A DNA stretch of 64,000 bases. It comes from CAJQPP01 sp963793465 (GTDB lineage Bacteria > Planctomycetota > Planctomycetia > Pirellulales > Pirellulaceae). The stretch spans positions 1 to 64,000 of the forward strand of contig CAWCAJ010000002.1 in NCBI GenBank assembly GCA_963793465.1. The letters run 5' to 3'. Positions 26,283 through 35,743 of the stretch are shown here, piece after piece (within the stretch, counting starts at the first letter, position 1; the number at the start of each line of letters is the position of its first letter). A model generated the notes under the pieces. It saw nothing but the letters and a program-made list of their open reading frames with translations. It was not told where the DNA came from and made no database searches. A program made the translations under genes and the position numbers.

Positions 26283-26699
26283 CGCTCCCAGAAATGATGC
26301 AGGCCCGGTGCCGGATAATCGGTCATGTTGGGCCGGTTTCGCCTTCCCTTCGGTGGCCTGGCGATCTCTCCGAGAGACCCATGGCTTTGTGCCCCGATCT
26401 CACGATCGGTTTACCTTTATCGGGGAACTCGCAATGTGAGTTCGTTGATAGAAAAGAGAAGTTGTCGGGATACCCGGCTGTTGCGGTTAGGTAACAGACA
26501 GGATCCAAGGAAACCATGTTTCAGTTTCGGCCGGCCGTCCACTCTTTTTTCCCGATTGGGTCCGGGAAAACACAAATGATTCCCGAAAGGGACAGTGGGG
26601 GACTTGGAAATCATGGGACGTGGCGGGTTCTTGGCTGCGGACACCAGGCTCCACCCGCACAGTCGGAATATTCCGGACACGCCTCAACTGAGGCCGCGG
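26283..26699. other. Intergenic region, no gene seen
   Basis: About 415 bases upstream of the TadE-like trio and downstream of the DUF1501 gene, so it should contain the trio's promoter. Short ORFs on both strands overlap one another and show no domain. Confidence 0.4.
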
Positions 26700-28151
26700 T
26701 CAGGCGATAATGTCGTGCACGACGTTACCCGCCACATCCGTCAAGCGAAACTCGCGTCCGGCATAGTTATACGTCAATCGTTCGTGATCCAGACCCAACA
26801 GGTGCAGAATCGTGGCATGCAGATCGTGCATATGAACCCGGTTCTCCACCGCCTGGTGCCCCAATTCATCCGTCTTCCCATGTGCGAATCCAGGCTTGAC
26901 GCCTCCTCCGGCCAGCCAGACCGTGAACCCCCGCGGGTTGTGGTCACGACCGTCTCTGCCTTGCGCGAAGGGGGTCCGACCAAACTCCCCTCCCCACCAT
27001 ACGAGCGTGTCTTCCAGCAAGCCCCGTTGCTGCAAGTCCTGCAACAAACCCGCCACCGGTTTATCCACGGCCCGAGCATGTTGTTCATGTTCCCGCATAT
27101 TGGAATGCTGATCCCAGCGGGGGTTGGTGGACTCGTCGGCGTAGTTGATCTGGATGTACCGCACATCGGCCTCGGCTAGTCGACGAGCCATCAGACATTG
27201 GCGACCAAAGTCTTCCGTGGTTGAGTCGTCGATGCCATACATCTCCAACGTCGCCCTGCTTTCGGGGGTCAGGTCGAGGACATCCGGCGCATGATTCTGC
27301 ATCCTCCATGCCAACTCGAAAGACTCGATCGTCGCCTCCAACCGATCGTCCGCTGCTGATTCTGCCAGTTGCTCGCGATTGAGGGACTGCAGAAACCGCA
27401 ACTGTTTGCGCTGCATGGGAGGCAACTGGTGGCGATTTTGCAGGTTCCGGATTCCCGCTTGCGAACTGGGTTGTCCGGCGCGGCCAATGGTGGTGCCCTG
27501 GAAAATCGTGGGCAGAAAGGCATTGGAGTAATTTCGCGGCCCACCCTTGCTGGAAGAGGGGTTGATGGTCACAAAACCGGGCAGGTTTTCATTTTCCGTT
27601 CCCAGACCGTAACTGATCCAGCTGCCGACCGAGGGCCGCACCAGGTTGGTCGCCCCCGTGTGCAAGAAAAGTGTACTGGGACCATGGGCCACGCCTTCGG
27701 TGTGCATCGAATGAATCAAACACAGCTTGTCCACGTGTTGTCCCATGTACGGAAACAGATCCGATACAAATCGGCCACTTTCACCATATTGCCGAAAGGA
27801 CCACAGGGGCTTCAGCAACTTGCGTTGGCTGACGTTTCCAAAGGTACCAAAGCGGACACCCGTGAACTCAATCTCCTGTCCATCCCGCTTGATCAGCTGC
27901 GGTTTGTAGTCCAACGTGTCGACATGACTGGGGCCACCTTGCATGAAGATGAAAATCACGCGTTTGGCGCGAGCGGGGAACATGGGAGGACGAGCCTGCA
28001 GGGAACTGGCGTCCTGAACCGACGGTCCTGCGGCCGGGGCGCGTGATTGGGCGGCGACCTGGCTACCGTACAAACCTGTAAATGCAAGGGCTCCGAAACC
28101 GCAAGCCGACTTCCTTAGCAACGCGCGTCGCGTGATGGGCTTTCCAAACAT
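26700..28151 (-). CDS. DUF1501 family Tat-exported protein
   Basis: A 483-residue member of the DUF1501 family, an alkaline-phosphatase/sulfatase-fold group very abundant in planctomycetes. The N-terminus MFGKPITRRALLRKSACGFGA has a twin-Arg followed by a hydrophobic segment, suggesting Tat export. Family motifs include KRVIFIFMQGGPSHVDTLDYKP, WISYGLGTENENLPGFV, DLQQRGLLEDTLVWWGGEFGRTPF and DHNPRGFTVWLAGGGVKPG. ATG 28151 is chosen; the extension to 28190 is not part of the signal. It follows the PSD1 gene by 45 bases, the usual planctomycete pairing. Biochemical function is not established. Confidence 0.92.
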   Translation of the reverse strand: MFGKPITRRALLRKSACGFGALAFTGLYGSQVAAQSRAPAAGPSVQDASSLQARPPMFPARAKRVIFIFMQGGPSHVDTLDYKPQLIKRDGQEIEFTGVRFGTFGNVSQRKLLKPLWSFRQYGESGRFVSDLFPYMGQHVDKLCLIHSMHTEGVAHGPSTLFLHTGATNLVRPSVGSWISYGLGTENENLPGFVTINPSSSKGGPRNYSNAFLPTIFQGTTIGRAGQPSSQAGIRNLQNRHQLPPMQRKQLRFLQSLNREQLAESAADDRLEATIESFELAWRMQNHAPDVLDLTPESRATLEMYGIDDSTTEDFGRQCLMARRLAEADVRYIQINYADESTNPRWDQHSNMREHEQHARAVDKPVAGLLQDLQQRGLLEDTLVWWGGEFGRTPFAQGRDGRDHNPRGFTVWLAGGGVKPGFAHGKTDELGHQAVENRVHMHDLHATILHLLGLDHERLTYNYAGREFRLTDVAGNVVHDIIA

Positions 28152-28196
28152 GGGGTTCCTTTGGACTGAAAAAGGCGATGCCCAGGGCACCGCCGT

Positions 28197-31172
28197 TCAC
28201 TCGACATAACGAAAATCCAGGCTGGCAAACAAGGCGTGGAACACCGACGACCAGGCCAACTTTTCGTCAGAAAACGAATCCAGGTGCAGCATCGTCTTTT
28301 CCATTTCCCCGGGAAACGGTGGCCGACCCAGGGTGCGGCGGTATGCCAACTCCACACGTTGCTCATCCGTAAGTTCCGGCGGCGACGACAGAAGTCGGTT
28401 AGCCGCCTGCCGTGCCTGTTCCATAACCACGGGGCTGTTCATCAGAAACAAGGCTTGCGTGGGCAACGTACTGACATTGCGTTGCCCGGTAACCAGATTG
28501 GGGTTGGCAAAATCAAATACTTCAAACAAATCCAGCATCGAGTTTCGAAAGACGGGCACGTACACACTGCGGCGTACCGTATCGAACTCGTACCCCAAAT
28601 CGTATTCGGTGATCCGGCGAATTGTGGGACCGCCCATCGTCAGATCGAGCTGTCCCGAGACCGACAACATGGAATCCCTTAACACCTCGGCATCGACGCG
28701 GCGGCGTGGAGCCCTCCACAGAAGTCGATTTTCCGGATCCCGGGCCTGGGCCAATGCCTGAATCCGAGTGTCCAAACGATAGACGTGCGACCGCATGATC
28801 GTACGAATCAACTGCTTGGTGGACCATCCTTGACGGACAAATTCGCCGGCCAACCAATCCAGCAATTCCGGATGATCGGGTCGCTGACCCATGGATCCAA
28901 AATTATCCGGTGTGGCCACGATGCCGCGACCCATCAGGTGTTGCCAGATCCGATTGACGTAAACCCGGGCGGTTAGTGGATGATCCGCGTCGGCTAACCA
29001 GTTGGCCAATTCCAGGCGACCACTTTGCCGAGCCCCCACCAGCAGGGTCGCCTGCTGGTCACAACAGACGGAAATGAAACCGCGGGGAATGCGTGGTCCT
29101 GGTCGGCGGACGGATCCCCGCACGTACAGGTGGCCATCTTGCGGGTCCGGCACATCCTGCACCGACATGGCAACGGACAAGGGGCCCGGCGCACGCTCTT
29201 TCAACGCTCTTAAACGAGCATCCAAGTCCTGCACCTGCTGCCAAACTCTGGCGTACTCGGCTGCGTTCACCGTCTTCCGGGAGGGGGAACGCGCAGCCGC
29301 TTTGGCCAATCCGTTGTGGTCCGCCCGGTCCGTCTGGTCAGCCTCCGCGGGAACCCTGTAAGTGACATTCGATTCCACAGGCAGCATCTGCACTGCATCC
29401 ACGATCACGTGACCGTCCGTATCCGTCGTGGCGATGGTAATCGCCGACCGACTGTTCGCCTCAAATCGATAGGTCCCCAGTGAAACGAACAGGCCATCAA
29501 TGGGTGGCGTCCTGGATTGGTTGACGATCACGGTCGTTTTCCCGTCCTGATGATCAATGGTGACGGGGACATTGGATGCGCGATTGCCGCCGGCCGTATA
29601 AGCCAACCGCACCTCGTATTGGCCGCCAGCTGCCAGCTGAGGTTCAAAAACCACCGCTTTCTTGCCTTTGTCGTCGTTCTCGTCATGCAGGTAATGCTCA
29701 TTCACGAACAAGCCTGAATGGCGGGACGTTTTCCATTTACCGGTCCGCCGCGCATCCTGATCATCCATGACCAGACCCGCCAGTTCCCCGGCCTCGACTC
29801 GCTTCCGCGCCGGATCGGCGACGCCGGTCTCACCCTGAATGCGTTGCAACTCACTTTCGGCTGCCGTCCATTGTTGTGTCAGCGTCTCTACCTGTTTTCG
29901 ATATTGCTCACGGACCCGCAGCTCCTGTTCCGTCACCAACGGCCGCTCAACGTACTTGGAAACATTGCCATCCACCAAAGTCTGAGTCGCTCCCAGAATA
30001 CCCGCCAACGCATAGTAATCTGTCATCGGTATGGGATCGAATTTGTGGTCGTGGCAACGCGCGCATCCGAGAGTCAATCCCATAAACGCGCGGCCAATGG
30101 TATCGACCTGCTCGTCGATCACTTCCAATCGCAGCCGCTCTTTGTCCTGCTGTTCGTAGTTGGTTGGCCCCAAGGCCAACATACCGGTGGCCACAAGGTG
30201 TTCGATTTTTTCGTCATGATCCTGGTATGGCAACAGATCGCCAGCGATCTGTTCTCGCAGCAACTCGTCAAATGGTTTGTCTGAGTTGTAGGCGTCAATC
30301 ACGTAGTCGCGAAACCGCCAAGCGTGGGGGAAAACCAAACTGCGTCCGCCCCCGCTGGATTCGGCAAAGCGAACAACATCCAACCAGTGACGCCCCCAGC
30401 GTTCGCCAAATCGTGGTGATGCCAATAACTCATCGATCACCCGGTCAAATGCCTGCGGCAGTGGTTGAGGATCGTCGACGAATCGATCGATTTGCTCGAT
30501 CGTGGGAGGCAGGCCATGCAATGCCAGATAGGCCCTGCGTAGCAACGTCACCCGACTGGCGTCCACTCCAGGTTGAATACCTGCCTGAAGCTGTCGCGCC
30601 AGAATCAGGCGATCGATGTCCGTGCGGGGCCAGTTGGAACCCGGTATTTCCGGCACTGCAACGGGTCCCGGTTTTTGGAAGGCCCAGAATTGCCTGCCCC
30701 TGGCAACATCCGGGGCGGAAGCATCCCCGCTGGAGGGCGTGGCCCGGCGAGGATCGGGCAGACCCCTTTCCACCCACTGCACCAGGGTGGCAATTTCGTC
30801 CTCCGCCAATGGCCCCCGCGGTGGCATCTCGAAGTCTTCGTAACGGACACTTTGAATCAACAGGCTCTTGGCCGCTTCACCCACCACGACGGCGGGGCCC
30901 GAATCGCCCCCCTGCAGAATGGATGCTCTTGAAGTTAATCGCAATCCGCCACGGATATTGCCTGGATCATCACCGTGACATTCCAAACAGTGAGTCTCCA
31001 ACAGGGGTCGAATGTGATTCTCAAAAAATTCAATATCAACTGACCCGAATCTCTCTGGCGGTTTCTCTCCAGAATCCTGAAATGCCAGCGTATCCGCCGC
31101 CAATAGGGTGGCCATTAGGGCGGTCATTAGGGCGGTCATTGGCAGAAACAGCCATCGTACTGAAATTCGCAT
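28197..31172 (-). CDS. PSD1/PSCyt1/DUF1549/DUF1553 planctomycete cytochrome-type protein
   Basis: A 991-residue exported protein. The signal peptide covers residues 1-32. The PSCyt1 domain has a single haem site CLECH at about residues 62-66 (HIRPLLETHCLECHGDDPG). DUF1549 (PSCyt2) spans about residues 140-360 (YLALHGLPPTIEQIDRFVDD, RYGERWGRHWLD-like, GCARCHDHKFDPI with a second CxxCH-like site). An inserted beta-sandwich at about 470-600 resembles the golvesin/xanthan-lyase C-terminal type. DUF1553 (PSD1) covers about 700-960 (RVYVNRIWQHLMGRGIVATPDNFG, LDTRIQA, RRVDAEVLRDSMLSVSG). This family is thought to be periplasmic or cell-surface and linked to polysaccharide use, but its reaction is unknown. 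ATG 31172 starts the signal peptide. Confidence 0.93.
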   Translation of the reverse strand: MRISVRWLFLPMTALMTALMATLLAADTLAFQDSGEKPPERFGSVDIEFFENHIRPLLETHCLECHGDDPGNIRGGLRLTSRASILQGGDSGPAVVVGEAAKSLLIQSVRYEDFEMPPRGPLAEDEIATLVQWVERGLPDPRRATPSSGDASAPDVARGRQFWAFQKPGPVAVPEIPGSNWPRTDIDRLILARQLQAGIQPGVDASRVTLLRRAYLALHGLPPTIEQIDRFVDDPQPLPQAFDRVIDELLASPRFGERWGRHWLDVVRFAESSGGGRSLVFPHAWRFRDYVIDAYNSDKPFDELLREQIAGDLLPYQDHDEKIEHLVATGMLALGPTNYEQQDKERLRLEVIDEQVDTIGRAFMGLTLGCARCHDHKFDPIPMTDYYALAGILGATQTLVDGNVSKYVERPLVTEQELRVREQYRKQVETLTQQWTAAESELQRIQGETGVADPARKRVEAGELAGLVMDDQDARRTGKWKTSRHSGLFVNEHYLHDENDDKGKKAVVFEPQLAAGGQYEVRLAYTAGGNRASNVPVTIDHQDGKTTVIVNQSRTPPIDGLFVSLGTYRFEANSRSAITIATTDTDGHVIVDAVQMLPVESNVTYRVPAEADQTDRADHNGLAKAAARSPSRKTVNAAEYARVWQQVQDLDARLRALKERAPGPLSVAMSVQDVPDPQDGHLYVRGSVRRPGPRIPRGFISVCCDQQATLLVGARQSGRLELANWLADADHPLTARVYVNRIWQHLMGRGIVATPDNFGSMGQRPDHPELLDWLAGEFVRQGWSTKQLIRTIMRSHVYRLDTRIQALAQARDPENRLLWRAPRRRVDAEVLRDSMLSVSGQLDLTMGGPTIRRITEYDLGYEFDTVRRSVYVPVFRNSMLDLFEVFDFANPNLVTGQRNVSTLPTQALFLMNSPVVMEQARQAANRLLSSPPELTDEQRVELAYRRTLGRPPFPGEMEKTMLHLDSFSDEKLAWSSVFHALFASLDFRYVE

Positions 31173-31304
31173 GGAAGGGGTTTCCATTCGGGAAAGTTAC
31201 CCCTTCATTGTAATCGAATTTTCAAGACGGCACGAACAGCGGAAACAAATTCCCGTTCTCGCTCTGGCGTCACGGTTCGCGATCCCACTCGGTGACCTGA
31301 CTCC

Positions 31305-31338
31305 AAAAAAACAGGACCGGCTTGCAGGCCGACCCTGT
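31305..31338 (-). terminator. Rho-independent terminator for the Cys-rich protein gene
   Basis: On the minus strand a GC-rich hairpin (ACAGG...CCTGT arms with GGC/GCC inside and two mismatches, 31311-31338) is followed by a run of seven T. It begins 57 bases after the stop codon at 31395. Confidence 0.65.
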
Positions 31339-31394
31339 GGGTTCTTTCCGTTTCAGGACGCCCGCGGATGTCCTGTTCTGGAGTACCAGAAAGT

Positions 31395-32584
31395 CTATTT
31401 CGAATCGGACTTGGTTGCCGATGCTTTGGCTTGCTGGCAAGGGCAACTCCTGGACTTCAAGCCCTTGTGCAGATCCGTCAGTCGCTTGATTTCGGCAGGA
31501 GCGGCACCGCTGCAGGTAGCTGTGGAGGTGCATTCAGGGGTTGCCACTGCGTCATTGCCCGTCGCGGGAAGCAGGGCTGCCGAGACGTTCTGGGCAGACA
31601 CATGCGGAAGTGTCGGTGGGTGGGGGTGGTGTGGCATGCCCAATATGGCGAAGGTGCCCTGCGGTGTCATCGCGGCTTGTGGCGGAGCCAAAGGCGAAAA
31701 CTGGACGCGACGAGGACGTTGTTGGTCCAGCATTTCCAGCGTATCCAGCTTGGCCTGCAAGGCAGCGTTTTCCGCCTTGATTTCCGACATCTCCCGCATC
31801 ACCTGCAGGTGCTGCTCCATGGCTTCCAAGCGCACCTTCAGGCATTCGTTCTCGATGTGCAAATCCATCATCTCTTCCATGGCCGATTCGCGATACGATA
31901 CCTGTTCGGCGGCTGCATCCTGCAAATGGCCCACCAAGGCAAACATTCCATTCTCGGTGGTGACCGATTGGGTCAGGCAACCAGCTTGCCCCGAACCGCC
32001 GCACTTGGCAGCGCATTGCGAGGCACACTTTGCTGCGCATTGCTGAAAGGGGCAATTGCCGTCAGTACATGTAGCGGACGTCGCGGAGGGACTGTTCGGA
32101 CGGGCTTGTGCACTCACATTTTTGAAAAGACGATTTCCGATGGGTCCGAAGGGAACACCAACCTCGCAGTTGGCGGCACCCTCGGCACCGTCGCAACATT
32201 CAGTGTCTGATTTCTCCAGCTTGCCAAAGAACAACGGCAAGTTCGACAGGAAAGGCACGCCCGCTTTATAGGAGACTTCGATTTGAATGGACCCTTTGGG
32301 TGTGCTGGACGCTTTGTGCGTGCATTGGGAACACGTCGACGAATCAACCGGCTGCGGATCTGCTTCACAGGTCGCCAGCCCGGTGCATTGCGATGCGGAT
32401 GTCGAAGCGGGACACTTTGCGCATTCGGATGTCGAAGCGGGACATGTTGCATTCGGATGTCGAAGCGGGACATGTTGCATTCGGACTTCGGGCATTGAGA
32501 GCAGGTTTCCTGCTGCTGACCCCAAACTGATAACGCTGGCAAAAGCACTGCCGTCACGACGGCAACTGACAGAATTCGCATCAT
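31395..32584 (-). CDS. Exported Cys-rich coiled-coil protein, frame broken in a 28-bp tandem repeat
   Basis: The start ATG 32584 has an ideal GGAGGT site and a signal peptide (MMRILSVAVVTAVLLPAL, then SVWGQQQ). The mature part begins ETCSQCPKSEC. The frame then runs into tandem repeats at 32397-32482 and is lost; the other frame picks up TCPASTSECAKCPASTSASQC and continues to 31395. The rest has Cys-rich patches (CPFQQCAAKCASQCAAKC), a coiled coil (EEMMDLHIENECLKVRLEAMEQ and following heptads, about 60 residues) and a Pro/Ala-rich tail. Two 28-base repeats replace what would be 30-base, ten-residue units, so the total is off by one base. One more 28-base copy would restore the frame. No family recognised. 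Confidence 0.7.
32397..32482. repeat. Tandem repeat of 28/28/30 bp inside the Cys-rich protein gene
   Basis: Two identical 28-base units (32427-32454, 32455-32482), GGATGTCGAAGCGGGACATG followed by TTGCATTC, and a 30-base variant (32397-32426) with CACTTTGCG in place of CATGTTG. On the coding strand the 30-base unit reads ECAKCPASTS in frame. Confidence 0.9.
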
Positions 32585-33017
32585 GCGGACCTCCGATACA
32601 TTCAGAAAAAAAGCGGGTAATTGAGACAAGCGTCTTGCAGCGGTGTAGTTAGAGCAGCGGCGTGATTTCGGCAAGGTCGATTCGCTGCCACCCAACCCCG
32701 CAGCGGGAGCGGGAATCGACCAGAGGCGGGCAATTCTGGGGAAGGCCTCTGAAGAATTGACCGGAAAAGGGTATATTGGGGGTTCGGGTATCGGCCGCCG
32801 TGTTGGATATCAGACATTTGAAAATCCCCGAAATTATCATCCCAGACTTGAGAAGGACTCCGCAGTTTGCCTGGGATTACTACGAGGCCTGCCCTGATAA
32901 CGTCCTGGCTCGGAACGGACGGTCCTGATTGTCGGTCCCTCGACAGTCGGCCCCTCTGTTTTGGTCGGCCGCAACCATGCCGGTTTTGCCGGCCCCTTCC
33001 ATAGAGAGATTCGTTTG
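32585..33017. other. Divergent intergenic region
   Basis: Some 430 bases between the divergently transcribed Cys-rich protein gene and the SpoIIE-like gene. It should hold both promoters. ORFs crossing it show no domain; no clear operator was seen. Confidence 0.4.
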
Positions 33018-33878
33018 GTGACTGATTCCCCACGCCCTTCACAACGCATGCAATGCATGGAAATTTGGGGCGGCAACCATGCAATTGCCAACAGCTTCGT
33101 TGCGCCGGGCCTGGATATCTACGTTCACAGTGCGCCCTACAAAGCCAGTGAAATCGGGGGAGGCGACATTTATTACCTGACCTCCTGCGCTTCGGGCAGG
33201 ATTTCGCGGTTCCTGCTGGCTGACGTGAGTGGGCACGGGCAAGCGGCTTCCCACCTGGCCCTGTCCTTGCGGGATCTGATGCGGGCCAATGTGAACAAGA
33301 TCAGCCAACAGCAGTTTGTCCAGAAGATGAATCGGGAATTCGGCGAGGTATCTCGCGAAAGCGGTTTCGCGACGGCTGTTGTGGCCACTTTCTTCGAACC
33401 GCAACAAAGCCTGTCTGTCAGTGTGGCTGGGCATCCATACCCTTTCTACTATCGGTCGCGTAAAAAGGTGTGGGTGCACCTGGACCCGGCCGAACCGGAT
33501 GGCTCTGGCCTCGGCAACTTACCCTGGGGGGTACGCGTGGAATCCGGATATCCCGGGCGGAAAATCACCACTGAATTGGGCGACATGTTTCTGCTGTATA
33601 GCGATGCCTTTATCGAATCGAAAACAACAGCAGGTCGCTTGTTGGGGATCGAAGGGGTTTTGGAATTGTTGAATGAGTCGCCCGGCATGGGCCCCTCGGA
33701 AGTGATCCCCTATCTCTGCGAGCGTGTCAGTCATCTGTCCAGCGGAAACCTGTTGGACGACGATGCCACGCTGATTCTGGGGTTTTTCACGGACACCAAA
33801 GTGAGGTTGCGAGACAATCTGATCGCCCCCATCCGATTGCTGGGGCGTACCAAAGATGCCACCACCTTGAACAGTTGA
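33018..33878 (+). CDS. SpoIIE/RsbU-type PP2C-like serine phosphatase
   Basis: A 286-residue single-domain phosphatase. Metal-binding motifs are GGGDIYYLT with ISRFLLADVSGHGQAAS (the DxSGHG motif), and GDMFLLYSDAFIES and LLDDDATLILGF near the end. Enzymes of this type dephosphorylate anti-sigma-factor antagonists in partner-switching systems; no such partner is adjacent. GTG 33018 is taken as start because AGAGAG precedes it; ATG 33048 is possible. The tandem repeats begin at its stop codon. Confidence 0.85.
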   Translation: MTDSPRPSQRMQCMEIWGGNHAIANSFVAPGLDIYVHSAPYKASEIGGGDIYYLTSCASGRISRFLLADVSGHGQAASHLALSLRDLMRANVNKISQQQFVQKMNREFGEVSRESGFATAVVATFFEPQQSLSVSVAGHPYPFYYRSRKKVWVHLDPAEPDGSGLGNLPWGVRVESGYPGRKITTELGDMFLLYSDAFIESKTTAGRLLGIEGVLELLNESPGMGPSEVIPYLCERVSHLSSGNLLDDDATLILGFFTDTKVRLRDNLIAPIRLLGRTKDATTLNS

Positions 33879-34170
33879 CACCTGGGACTGAAGTCCCAGG
33901 CTGATGCATGTCGTGCCTCCGGCACTTGGCATTGGAGCAGAGGGACATCTCGTTGTTGACACCTGGGACTGAAGTCCCAGGCTAGTTCATGTCGTGCCTC
34001 CGGCACTTGGCATTGGAGCAGAGGGACATCTCGTTGTTGACACCTGGGACTGAAGTCCCAGGCTGATGCATGTCGTGCCTCCGGCACTTGGCATTGGAGC
34101 AGAGGGACATCTCGTTGTTGACACCTGGGACTGAAGTCCCAGGCTAGTTCATGTCGTGCCTCCGGCACTT
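33875..34170. repeat. 81-bp tandem repeat, about 3.6 copies
   Basis: Units start at 33875, 33956, 34037 and 34118, exactly 81 bases apart. Each begins TTGACACCTGGGACTGAAGT and holds the palindrome CCTGGGACT-GA-AGTCCCAGG. Copies alternate between GCTGATGCATG and GCTAGTTCATG, so the larger repeat is 162 bases. The first unit overlaps the last codon and stop of the SpoIIE-like gene. Confidence 0.95.
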
Positions 34171-34224
34171 CGTAATTTGGCGTCTGAGATGTCGCCAGCC
34201 ATATCCGGCTCACGCCTCGGTATT

Positions 34225-34343
34225 CGATGATCCCCCGCACCCGATGGTCTCCCCTAACCGATGATCTCCCCTAACCGATGGTCTCCCCTAACCGATGGTC
34301 TGCCGCACCTGATGATCTCCCCTAACCGATCGGCTCCCCTATC
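34225..34343. repeat. 17-bp tandem repeat, seven copies
   Basis: Seven units of consensus CGATGRTCTCCCCTAAC at 17-base spacing, with small changes in copies 1, 5, 6 and 7. Confidence 0.9.
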
Positions 34344-34359
34344 CCACGATTCCTGTCGC

Positions 34360-34500
34360 GGAGCGACATCTTCTGTTAGCCTCGGACTTCAGTCCGAGGT
34401 AGATGGACATACCCCTCCCAGCATCCGAGTCCCGGAGGGACGACATCCACAAAATCCCGGATTCAGGACGGCGCTCCGCAACGCCCGGGGAGGTGCTGCA
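34360..34500. repeat. REP-like palindromic segment
   Basis: Contains the dyad CCTCGGACT-TC-AGTCCGAGG (about 34380-34400) and GTCGCGGAGCGACA plus GTCCCGGAGGGACGACA motifs. The dyad has the same layout as the palindrome in the 81-bp repeat, so the two may be related elements. Confidence 0.6.
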
Positions 34501-34513
34501 GGAACGCCAAATG

Positions 34514-35743
34514 CTAAGAGAGCTGGCTTTGTCCGGAAAATGAATCGACGTTGCAGGGCAACTCACAACGCACTGCCGAATCGGGCTTTTTTCGACCCTC
34601 TGCCGTGGCCGCAAAGGCCTGCTTATGTACCGCGGTCGCGCGGAGAGCAATACATCCTTGGGCCACCGCGTTTTTTCCGGGCGGACCGACACTGGCGATG
34701 GGACAGAGAATGTTTCCCTGCAACTCGTCCCACAACGCGTGCAATGTAAACGGAATCGATCCCGAACTTATGTTGCCAATGTCATGGGTCATGCCATTGA
34801 TCACTTGACCCGTAAAACCCTCGTCACGCAGTTTCATCTCCGTTAGACGCACAATGGCAAAGCCCGCTTGATGGGGAATGATATGCTGAATGTCCTCCGG
34901 TTCCTGGCCAGTCCCACGGACCATTTCCCGGGCCGAAAGGGCCATGGCCCGCGGCGCCACATCCGCGATACCCATTCCGTCCAAAGAAAACACGATTCGC
35001 TGCGGATCGAAATCTCTGCCCCCGTCCGCAGTGGGTTTTGAAACCCGTTCCTTTACGTCGAATTGGAAGAAGGGGCGATTGGTCGGCTGGCGTTCCACCT
35101 TGGCGTCCAACATTTCGAAGTGCACCGGGTAATGCTCACTATCGGTGCGAGCAATCAGGGTAGCCGTGGCCATATCACCGAATAACGCGCCAGAGCGAGG
35201 GCAATCGTAATCGGTAATACGGCTGATGCGACTGGATGTCAGAACCAGGATGAACTCATCTTCCTGCAATTCGATGACCGGTTGAACCTTGTGCAACACG
35301 ATATCCAATGCACGGGCGTAACCAGCACAAAAAGTATTCGTGGCCAGCACCCGACGAGGCTGGATATTCAGACGTTGCACATACCGGTGAGCAGCACGAC
35401 TCAATTGTTCTGCTCGGGCGCTGGCCGGGTCCATATATTGGCGGGCCAATGGCAAGGGGACGAACGAGGGCGAGGTGAAGACCACGGCCGCACACCGTTT
35501 CATGTTGCAGCGGGTATCGCCAACCAGCTTCTCCGTGGCGCGGAGCGCCAGGGTGACTTCATCCTCATCCGATATGGGGCGTGATTTGATACCGGTGTGT
35601 TTCACGAACTTTCGCGGCATGGATTCAAACCAGTCGTTGGAAAGTTGTTGCGGGGGTCGATACGTCGCCACTGCCGCAATTCCCAAAGAGGGTCTGGCTG
35701 AATGTCCGGATCGTGCTGAATGAGTCATCGTTTTCATATGCAA
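34514..35743 (-). CDS. 3-oxoacyl-ACP synthase III (KAS III)-like protein
   Basis: A 409-residue thiolase-fold protein with the KAS III triad: Cys in ATNTFCAGYARALD (about residue 139), His in HIIPHQAGFA (about residue 298) and Asn in IGNISSGSIPFTL (about residue 330). N-terminal half has the typical SLGIAAVATYRPPQQLSN and KHTGIKSRPISDEDE. KAS III enzymes condense acyl-CoA with malonyl-ACP; related enzymes make quinolones, hydrocarbons or polyketide starters. It has no fatty-acid gene neighbours and is longer than FabH (about 320), so a secondary or specialised role is likely. The C-terminal 45 residues have no counterpart I can place. Confidence 0.85.
   Translation of the reverse strand: MHMKTMTHSARSGHSARPSLGIAAVATYRPPQQLSNDWFESMPRKFVKHTGIKSRPISDEDEVTLALRATEKLVGDTRCNMKRCAAVVFTSPSFVPLPLARQYMDPASARAEQLSRAAHRYVQRLNIQPRRVLATNTFCAGYARALDIVLHKVQPVIELQEDEFILVLTSSRISRITDYDCPRSGALFGDMATATLIARTDSEHYPVHFEMLDAKVERQPTNRPFFQFDVKERVSKPTADGGRDFDPQRIVFSLDGMGIADVAPRAMALSAREMVRGTGQEPEDIQHIIPHQAGFAIVRLTEMKLRDEGFTGQVINGMTHDIGNISSGSIPFTLHALWDELQGNILCPIASVGPPGKNAVAQGCIALRATAVHKQAFAATAEGRKKPDSAVRCELPCNVDSFSGQSQLS

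Noticed and set aside
33875..34170. CRISPR array
   Set aside because: Units are 81 bases, head to tail and nearly identical throughout; there are no unique spacers and no cas genes.
33731..34240. 169-residue minus-strand ORF with VPEARHELAWDFSPR-like repeats
   Set aside because: It is only the translation of the 81-bp tandem repeat and runs into the end of the phosphatase gene.
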